From Entamoeba invadens IP1 (lineage: Eukaryota > Evosea > Mastigamoebida > Endamoebidae), in contig NW_004440347.1 in assembly GCF_000330505.1 (NCBI RefSeq), forward strand, positions 37,258 to 69,917: DNA of 32,660 nucleotides, read 5' to 3'. Positions 1-9,200 of the stretch are shown one piece after another. Each line of letters begins with the position of its first letter. Within the stretch, counting starts at the first letter, position 1. A program made the position numbers and the translations under genes. A model generated the notes under the pieces. The model was not told where the DNA came from and made no database searches. It was given only the letters and a program-made list of their open reading frames with translations.

Positions 1-661
1 ATTTTCTTGCTCTTTTGTAGATTCTGCGGGACTTTTTGATGTACTTCTTCATCGAGTTGTGTCGTCTTCGATGTACAACGGGTTTCGCGGGCATCGGTTT
101 CCCAGCTGCCTTCAACTTGCGGCGGAGTGCAACTTTCTTGTTGTGCTTCTTGATCGCCTTCTTGTACTTTCTGATCTTTGCCTTGTACTTCTTAGAGACG
201 GTCTTACGTCCTTTAATTCTTCTCAGAAGTCTGCGGAGCTTTGAGAGAGCCCAATAGGTGTGACGTCTATTATGTTTGTGGTGTCTTCTATGATGTCTGT
301 GCTTTCTCCCAAATGGTCTAAATCTCCTGTGATGGTGATGATGACGTCTATGATGTCTTCTTTTTCTTGATGGTCCAGCTCTTCTGTGATGGTGATGTCT
401 TCTATCCTCTTCATCATCAGTGAAATCTTCCATATCGTCGTCTTCATTATCTTCATCTTCTTCGTCATCCTCCATATCATCATCATCGTCTTCTAACTCA
501 AGTTCGTCTTCTTCGTCGTCGTCTTCAATAAGGTCGTCCTCGTCGTCTTCCTCAACATCAAAGTCAAGTTCATCGTCTTCGAGGTCATACTCATCTTCAA
601 AGTTCTCCTCGGCGTGCGCAAAAAGAACGAATGCTAATAATAAGTACAGTAACGCCTTCAT
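1..661 (-). CDS. Secreted acidic/His-Arg/Lys-rich low-complexity protein, 3' end beyond the window
   Basis: The minus strand reads open from an ATG at 661 to the window edge, giving at least 220 residues with no stop. Residues 1-17 form a clear signal peptide (MKALLYLLLAFVLFAHA). The rest falls into blocks. Residues about 18-87 are almost all Asp and Glu. Residues about 88-130 are runs of His and Arg, such as RRHHHHRR and RRHHHHHRR. From about 131 on the chain is Lys/Arg-rich, with KKYK-type spacing. Such a charge-segregated chain should be disordered and could self-associate, bind polyanions or bind metal through the His runs; that is inference. I do not recognise a family. The region is also open in other frames, including a Ser-rich plus-strand frame, but these are shadows of the GAT/GAA/GAC repeats. 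A GAAC motif lies about 35 bases upstream of the ATG. The signal peptide fixes the start. Confidence 0.85.
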   Translation of the reverse strand, partial: MKALLYLLLAFVLFAHAEENFEDEYDLEDDELDFDVEEDDEDDLIEDDDEEDELELEDDDDDMEDDEEDEDNEDDDMEDFTDDEEDRRHHHHRRAGPSRKRRHHRRHHHHHRRFRPFGRKHRHHRRHHKHNRRHTYWALSKLRRLLRRIKGRKTVSKKYKAKIRKYKKAIKKHNKKVALRRKLKAAGKPMPAKPVVHRRRHNSMKKYIKKSRRIYKRARK

Positions 662-1451
662 TCAATTAGTAAAATATGATTTTTGATATTTTAGTTCGGA
701 TTTTAATAGGACAACTAGAACCCGGTTTTTAGAGTTCATTACTAAATTTATCTATTAACAATCTATAATTAATAGTATTATTACGATTTCTTTGTATATT
801 TCTTTGTAAGTTAATTATATAATTAAAAAATAACAAATTTTGCTATAATGAATAGTATTATTCCGGGATATTTCAATGTTGAAAGTTATTTTTTTTTGTT
901 TTTTGTAAATCGGAATTTATCATGTTTTAATACTATTTTTGTATAATGAAAATTATCAAAATGTGAGAAAGAAAAATTTCGTGTTTTGGTTTGTTCTCAA
1001 AATAAAATAACATGTTCATTTTATTTTTTCTTTTTTTGTGATAAACTGTTTTAATAATTCTTTTATTATATTTTTATTATAAGTGTTTTTTCTTAAAATA
1101 TTACTATTATTTCAAGTAATAAAATACTATAAATTTAGTTTACAGTTTAAAAAACCAATTTCGGTTTTCTTCTTTTCTATTTTTTATAATTTTAATAACA
1201 AACCTTTTTTTACTATTATATAGTTTATTTATGTTATATTTTTTTTAAGTATTTTTAAGTTAAATAAATAAATTAATTAATTTTATTATAATAAATTATT
1301 ATAAATTATTAATTACAAACATTGAAATTAGAAACAGATCTTACTTATTTTACCTTTCAATTACATTAAATATTTATTAAAATATTTGATAATAATAAAA
1401 TTATAAAAAAAAATCAAATGTTAGTGATTCAAACGATATTCAAACGTTATT
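662..1451. other. A+T-rich intergenic region
   Basis: This is almost pure A+T with many short T and A runs. It holds the promoter of the acidic secreted protein on its left and the 3' flank of the LRR gene on its right. I see no convincing ORF, tRNA or long inverted repeat. Confidence 0.6.
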
Positions 1452-2852
1452 TCACTCACTTTGGCACTTTCTACAATCTTTCCAATTTAATTTTTCACAA
1501 CCAACGAAACAGAATTCCCCCACATTTTCCACGTTTTTCAGTCCCACAATTTCTTCCAAATTTTTACATCCAAAGAAACATTTTTTTCCGAGTGAAGTAA
1601 GTCGGTGGGGTGTTTCGATTTTTTTGAGATCGGTGCACCCATAAAAACAGCCGTACTTCAATTTCTTAATTTTCAACGGGATTTTGACTTTCTTGAGTTT
1701 CTTACACCCCGCAAAGCACAATTTTCCTATTTTTGAGACTGTCTTTGGGATTCTGACTTTGACTAGAGAGCCACACATGAAGAAACACTTGAACTCCAAC
1801 TCGACGACCCCTCTCGCGATTTCAATAGTAGTCAACGACGTGCAGAGCGCGAAGCATCGATTTCCTATCTGACTGACTGTCTCTGGCAATTCGACCACCT
1901 TCAAGTTACTACAGGCGGAGAAGCACTCCGACTTCAGCGCGAACACGTTCCGATGGAAGAGGACTTTAGAGAGCGACGTGCAATTGGAGAAGCACCAGAA
2001 CCCCGTCGCGTTGACTTGTTCTGGGATTTTGATTGACTTCAACGAGTAGCAGTCGGTGAATGCGTGATCTCCTATACACCAGACATTGTCTGGGATGTCG
2101 ATGTATTCAAGGGACGAACAACAGAAGAACGCCCAGTCGCCGATGTAATTGACAGTCTTGGGGATCGACACTGATGTCAGTGACTTGCAGCCACAGAACA
2201 CGCCATTTTCTATGATATTCAAAGTCGATGGCAGTGCAATGGAGAGCAGAGATGAACACCCCCAGAACACGCCAGAGTCTAAAAAGGTCAGAAATTGGGG
2301 TAGAGTGATCGAAGAAAGGTTGGCACAGCCAGAAAAACATAACTCCCCGATAGTGACGATGGTGTCTGGTAATGACACTGACTGCAATGAAGTTTGTTTA
2401 GTGAAGAGATGATACCCAAGACTATATGTGTTGTGAGGAAAGAAGAGTGAGTGTGGCTGTGAGACACTTTTTAAACTGTTTGTGACGTCTTGGTGCAATG
2501 AAATGCGTTTGTAAGTGACTTTTTGTTCGTTGGAATGTTTATCGAATCTGCACTTTGCACTGCTTTGTGTGACATCAAGTGTTTGAATGACATGCGAATA
2601 ACTTATTGAATACCAAATAATTCGTTCAAAGAAGGAGATGTCGTCGAAATGGTCATCAGTTATATAATAGATGTGCAGTGTCTCTAAATTAGTAAAATAC
2701 GACATCGTCTTTTTATTCAATGGTATTGGATTATAATGAAACTTAGCCATCAAGTTTCTGTACTTCTTACATACCATCTCAACTGCAATGAACTGGTCGA
2801 TCGACGTAAAGTATTTCGAAACAATCATCATAGAGTACCCATCAAGTCCCAT
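1452..2852 (-). CDS. BspA-like leucine-rich-repeat protein (LRR_5 type)
   Basis: The 466-residue protein has two parts. Residues 1 to about 155 are the N-terminal region typical of Entamoeba BspA-like proteins, with YSMMIVSKYF, VCKKYRNLM and FHYNPIPL motifs. Residues about 156-455 are 13 consecutive 23-residue repeats of the form SIxLPxxVxxIGxxCFxGCxxL. This is the Treponema/BspA-type LRR (LRR_5), which forms a solenoid for protein binding. In Entamoeba this is a very large family, and some members are reported on the cell surface despite lacking a signal peptide. None is visible here. The C-terminus (RKCQSE) is not a CAAX box. The ATG at 2852 is chosen because the family N-terminus begins there and no upstream in-frame ATG precedes a stop. 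The gene is single-exon and lies downstream of the TMK on the same strand. The exact ligand is unknown. Confidence 0.93.
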   Translation of the reverse strand: MGLDGYSMMIVSKYFTSIDQFIAVEMVCKKYRNLMAKFHYNPIPLNKKTMSYFTNLETLHIYYITDDHFDDISFFERIIWYSISYSHVIQTLDVTQSSAKCRFDKHSNEQKVTYKRISLHQDVTNSLKSVSQPHSLFFPHNTYSLGYHLFTKQTSLQSVSLPDTIVTIGELCFSGCANLSSITLPQFLTFLDSGVFWGCSSLLSIALPSTLNIIENGVFCGCKSLTSVSIPKTVNYIGDWAFFCCSSLEYIDIPDNVWCIGDHAFTDCYSLKSIKIPEQVNATGFWCFSNCTSLSKVLFHRNVFALKSECFSACSNLKVVELPETVSQIGNRCFALCTSLTTIEIARGVVELEFKCFFMCGSLVKVRIPKTVSKIGKLCFAGCKKLKKVKIPLKIKKLKYGCFYGCTDLKKIETPHRLTSLGKKCFFGCKNLEEIVGLKNVENVGEFCFVGCEKLNWKDCRKCQSE

Positions 2853-3208
2853 CCGTGTTGTATTATCTATTCTAGACTCTTCACTTTGATTCGAAGCATT
2901 TTGAGGAAATTTTCAACCGAAGAGATATTGAAAAGAGCTCTTTTGTCTGCTTTTAACTTCATATGTTTCTCTCCTTCGTTTATTTAACCAATTAAGAGTC
3001 AAAACACCTTTGGTTTACTTCAAATTTATATCGGTAATCATTTATTGATTTTTTATATAATTTACAGTAATGGTTTAAATAGATTCCGGTATAACCAGAA
3101 TCTATTTTAAACTTTTGTTTGTTCTTGACTTCTTTTGTTTTAACAGAATCAAAAAATTTAAATAAGACAAATTCATTGCTCATCATTAAAATAAGTAAAT
3201 TATAAACA

Positions 3209-6200
3209 TTATAACAATTGTAACATCGTTTCAAGCCTCTCACAGACTTGTTCGGCACGTGGCCGTTGACTTGGGATATCCGTCCAGCACCAATCAGTTA
3301 GACTCTTTTGATTCTCATTGATGTTGTCTGTGTATTGAGGCCTAATTCCACTTGTTATTGCCCGTGCAATGCTCCACGGGAAGGCAAAAGCATTTTTAGG
3401 GAATGGATCTTCCCAGCAGAAGACTTCAAATAATGAAATGGCAACTGCATAAATATCGGCAGCGGAGTTATAGTCTTCTCTTCTTAATATCTCTGGTGCC
3501 ATGTACACGGGTGTTCCAATGCCTTTAGTGAATGTCAAATTATCAACAAGACAATTGAGGTTTCTAGCTGTCCCGAAGTCTGAGAGTTTTGCATTTACCT
3601 TATCAAAGATTTCCAGAGATACTATGAGAATGTTGTCTGGCTTAAAGTCTCTGTGGATGATCGAATTGGTGTGTAAATAGTCCAATCCTTTTACTGCATC
3701 TAACATCACTTTAATTGCAAAGGTGCCATTTTTCTCTTTAGTGGTCTCTCGACGTATTGTACCAAGACTTCCATATGCGGCGTATTCAGTGACTAAACAC
3801 AACTTGTTTGGTATGATCACAGCCCCATAGAAGTGTATAATATAGTCATTCCGCATCTTTTCTAACATAGCAATTTCACACATAAATTCAGAGGTGGAAT
3901 TAACATCAAACACATTTCGTACCTTTTTCACTGCTACACGAGACTTCCGGTACATCCCATAATAAATAACTCCAGCACCCCCTCGACCAATTTCTCGCTT
4001 TATAAAGAGATCATCGGGATCGAGTTTGGAAGAGAGTTCAGTCTCGAAGTCAAGGGTAAGAGACTCTTTAGTTTGGATACCTTTTGATAAGTTAAGACAC
4101 AAGAAGACGATATCTTCTACGACTCGACAAGTACACATCGGCTTCAAGTAGATATGAAATTCACAACAATATCCTTTGCGAAGGGTCACAAAAGGCGGAT
4201 CCACTCGGAAGTGATACTTCTCATTATGCTCGTCGTCTTTGACGACAAATTGTAGTTTAAGTGTGTGGTGACTGACATTACCAATTGTGACGACGTCTTC
4301 ACTTTCGACACCGACTGGAATCAAATTGGAAAAGGTCAAACTTGATTTCGTCGAACAAACGCATTTCAATGGAAAGTCTAATTGAGGTCGCGTGTCTTTA
4401 ATTTTTCTTACAAATTTTGTACGACAAGTCAGCGTTTCTCTTCTGTCAAAGTGTTTTGTTATCAAAACAATAAGGAGTATTGATATAAGGAGTAACACAA
4501 TCAAGAGAGTTACAAGAACAATGGGAAAGACTACAGCAAGTAATGACCGGCGCTGGCAACTCAACTTGTCGTCGGTCAGTTGATAGTACCCAGAACACTT
4601 CTTACATACAGAAGAAGATGCAGAAGCACAATTTTTAATAGATGAATATGAAACACAGACAAACTCTGGGGTGTTTGTAGTCTTCACATAATCGACGTGA
4701 CAGGAAGTGCACTTATTTAAAAGAAAGAATGTCTTATTATTGATGATGATGGTAGTATGTTCAGAAGAAGTGGTAGTCACAATATGGTCACTGTTCTCAA
4801 CCAAGGAGGAAGAAGTGCACGTCCGACAAAGTTGGTGACACTTGTAACACTCTCCATTATACATGAAATAGCCAATTTCACATTGTGTGCAACCATTGAC
4901 TGTTTTGTTGAGACAATGTGTTAAGACATTATAGCTTCTACAGACGCCGACGTGTTCAGTTTTGAAGAAATGGTCGACGCAAATGGTGCACGTAAAAGCA
5001 TCAGTGCAAGTCTGACATGTTTCATCACACGAATAACACGATGTCCCATTTCTATAAAACGTCTCTTTGCACTCACGACATCCAATGCCATTTAAAAAAG
5101 GCGTCTTACAACTTCTTTTAAGCACTTCACTGGTCACACAAAGTCCGTTTGAGATGTAAAAACCTTCGACACAAACAGTACACAAATTTGCTGTCGAACA
5201 CTTTGTACAACTCTCAGGACAAGTGACACACAAAACACCATTTGGATAATACCCATCTCGACACCTCAAACACCCAACACTACTTAGATGAAGACACGAG
5301 TCTCTGTAGTCGACAGAACTTGAGTTATATTTCATGATGTATGAATCTTTTGCAACACGTTGTTTGGTATGTGAGTAGACTACACACATATAAGGCTCAG
5401 TCATATTTGTGATACAACGTATACACCCAAGACTCCATTGTAAAAGACAAAAGTTGTCGTTGATCTCACACACACTGTCGTCATTCAGATAGTACCCAGT
5501 ATTACACAATATACACTTGTTTGTAGTATCATCAATATACGTGCAATGTGTTTGTTCTTTTGTGTAGCACTTCTTATTGATTAAAACATAATTTTTAAGA
5601 CACTTGAAACAGCTATTGACATCACACACTTCACAAAATGGTAGACATGAAACACACTCAGACTTATGAATAAAAGTTGTTGGACTGCACGTTTCACATC
5701 TTTTATTTCCAAATAGTCCACTCTCATATTTCAAACATTTAGTTGCCACGTCTTTTTGTGTACACGTGTTGTTATATGACAAGTAAAAGTTCTCCCTACA
5801 CTCATATTTTTCTTCTAAAGACGTTGAGTAGTCGAACAAACATACGGTTGCGTCATTTCCGCACCTCGATGCCTCATTATATGGTGTTAAGTAATACCCA
5901 TTAAGTGTTTGGTAGCACGTATCTTGATAATTTGTAAGACACCCGCTGATAATAGTTTCAGAGCAATTGAATATGCCGGTAATGGAATTATTCAATTCAC
6001 ATAAAAGGCATTTGGACAAGTCGTTTGTCACAAATTGTTTGGCGCAGTTTGCAAGGGAGTGAGTAACACTGCAGTCTGCTTTTGCAGACACACAATTAAA
6101 GCACAAATTTGCACAAACCGTATCTAAACTAACAGCGTTTTGTTCATCACACCTTTTCTCTACACAACTTCCTGCGTTAAGTACATACCCCCTCTCACAT

Positions 6201-9200
6201 AAAATACATTCTTGCCATGAAACAGCCTTTTCGCAATGTAAAATAATGTCTTGAACTTGTCGACACTCGTTTGTTTTTGTCATCAAGTAATTGTCTTTGC
6301 AACTCAAGCACTTTCCCTCATGTTCTGGATCACACTGCCCTTCATCACAAAAATTGGGGTTTGTTGAGGTGCAATTTTTGCAGTATCCATTGAACAGGTA
6401 ATACCCCATTTGGCACTGTAGACAGATATTTCCCTTTGTTTGACACGAGTTGTTATTACAATGTAAGATGTTTGAATCATTACATGAGAGACAAACACCG
6501 TTAAATAAATATCGACCTTCGGGACAGTCGGTGCAAAGTCCAGTTTCTGTGCACATTTGTGGAGCACATAAATTTGGACTAAGTTCACATACAACACACC
6601 TTTGAGAAGACAAAAAGAAGTGTGGTGCACATCCAAAACAGACGTTCTCATCAACACTTGAACAGCCATTAATTGAACAATTGTTTCCGTTTTGAGAGTC
6701 ACATATATAACAATGTGTGCCAACTCTGTAATATCCACTTTCACAAGTCAAACAATCTCCAGTCACTTTGTCGCATACTCCACAGTGATTATACGCACAT
6801 GAACAACATTCCGAATCAATGAGAAAGTAATTGTCTCTGCACTCAAGGCACTTCTGTGGTTCTGTTTGTGAACACAAATTTGTGGCACATGAACTATAAG
6901 TCGAGTTGCATGGTGTGCAGGTTCCATTTGTTGTTGGAGAGTAGTTCGGCTCGCAAACAGAGCAAGAGTTGATATCCACATCACAGTTCAAACAGTTTGA
7001 ACTCGCACATGAAACACAAGAATCAGCTTGGAGCTTATATCCAGATGCACAAGCCGAACACTTCCCCGTTGTGTTACTACAAACAGTACAATGCTTCGAG
7101 AGACAAGTGTCACATTTTTTTCCGGCTGGATAATAATCTTCTTCACACTCCAAACATAATGGGGACGTCTGTGAACATGTTGAGCAGTGTAATTTTGATG
7201 AACATGGAAAGCACCGACCCAAGTCTAAAAAATAGTTGAGAGCGCATGAAAGACACTTTGTGCCTACAGAACATGTCTCACAATTTAAAAGTGTGGAAAT
7301 ACACATTTTACATTCGCCAGCATCTAAGTAGCGTGTCTGTTCACATGAAGTGCAATACCCTGTCGAGTTGTCACATGAAGAACAATTCTTTGTGGAACAC
7401 AATAGACAAACGGCGTCATGAGGAAAGAATCCAGTGTTACATGTTAAACACGAATTTGTTGTTGTACTACATTTTCCACACGAATCTTTCAGTGAACATG
7501 GAAAACAAATACCATCCATTAAATAAAATGATTCCAAACACTCGGTACAACCAATTTTAGAATTACACTTTTTACAATTTAATTCACATTTTGCACACGT
7601 TCTGTTATTCAGATACTCTCCTTCTCGACATGAAGTACATGCACCACTTGTTGTAGAACAATCGAAGCATCCATTCATAGCACATGTTTCACAACTTCCA
7701 TTTTTAGGGAAATATCCATCAACACAAATTATACATTTGCTGTCAACGTTTGAACATGTCGAACAATGCTCCTTTTGGGAACATGAAATACACTTGTTTC
7801 CTTCAAGAAAATAGTTATTATTACAAAGAAGACAAGTGTCCCATGTATTACACAAATTACAATTTTCATTTGTTTTGGAACACAAAATACATTCACTGGT
7901 ATTCAAATAATATCCATCGACACATGAAAAACACTTCTTAGTGATTCGATCACAAGATTCGCAATTTTTTGTTGAACATGTTAAGCACTTTTCGTTACTT
8001 GGGAAATATCCTTCAAGACATTCCAAACACGCATTTGCAGTATTAGAACAAATGGCACACCCTTCTTTCAATAAGCAAGCGACACAAATCCCATTGTCAA
8101 GATAATAATTTGGAAGACATCTTGAACAATACCCGTTTTGGTCACATTTGTCACAGAACAAGTCTGTGCATGGATGACACAATGATTCCTTTTTATAGTA
8201 ATCGTCTTTGCAAATAACACAACTCTTGGAATATGGAGAGCATGCGGCACAGCCATCGATTAACTCACAACTCATGCAAGTGGAGCCATCTAAGTAATAA
8301 CCGGACAAACATCCAGAACACTCTCCATTTTGTGAACATAAAGTGTCTAAGCAATAGATGCTGCGACATGTATCACAATATAAATCTTTATTCATATAGT
8401 GCCCATCTTTGCATGTAATACACGTGTCATTTGAGGTTGAACATGTGAGGCAGTTGTGTGTGTTTTTAGAGCATGAAACACATTTATAATTTAACGGATA
8501 ATTTCCGTCTTTACATATTTCACAGTGATCACTTGTAGATGAACACGTAGAACACTTGTTATTCACAGCACAAGGCTCGCATATTCCATCTATAAGAAAA
8601 TTGTTGTTGAGACATTCAGTGCATTCAAATCTGTCTTGTAAACACGTCTTACAATTTGGTATTGAAGAACACAATTGACAAATACCATTGTGGTTTGTGT
8701 AATTCAGTTCGCACGCCCCTTCACATATTCCATTAACCACACAATTTAAACAATGTAATGTTGTTTCACATTGAATACAATTACCATTATCAAGTCCATA
8801 CCCATTCATACACCGTGAACATATCCCATTTTCACTGTCACACTCTTCACAATTTATCGAAGCACAAGATGCACATTGACTATTATGTGGATAATACCCA
8901 GTGTTGCATTCTACACAAACATCACTAGTTGTAGAACATATAGAACAATTGATCTTCTCGTTACATGTAATGCATTTCTCTCTGTTTTGTGTGGGAAAGT
9001 ACCCGGGAATACACCGAGAACAATTAAATTCAATTGGACCACACGAAAGGCAATATTCATTTGTACAACTTGCACACCCCCCATCTTTTAAATAATTACC
9101 ACTTGTACATTGATTGCACTTGAACTCATTTGTTGAACATTTTTCACATCCACCAAAATATGTTTTACAAAACACGCACTCTCCAAATGTATTTAGCGTA

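Noticed and set aside
420..686. Plus-strand Ser-rich ORF of 88 residues
   Set aside because: It is the antisense shadow of the GAT/GAA/GAC-rich acidic protein on the minus strand, which has a signal peptide and biased but sensible composition.
2992..3258. Minus-strand 88-residue ORF overlapping the TMK 3' end
   Set aside because: Part of it is an out-of-frame copy of TMK coding DNA and the rest is A+T-rich flank; no motif, no gene-like codons.
6304..6744. 146-residue minus-strand ORF inside the TMK
   Set aside because: It is the alternative frame of the Cys repeat array, where TGT/TGC periodicity keeps other frames open.
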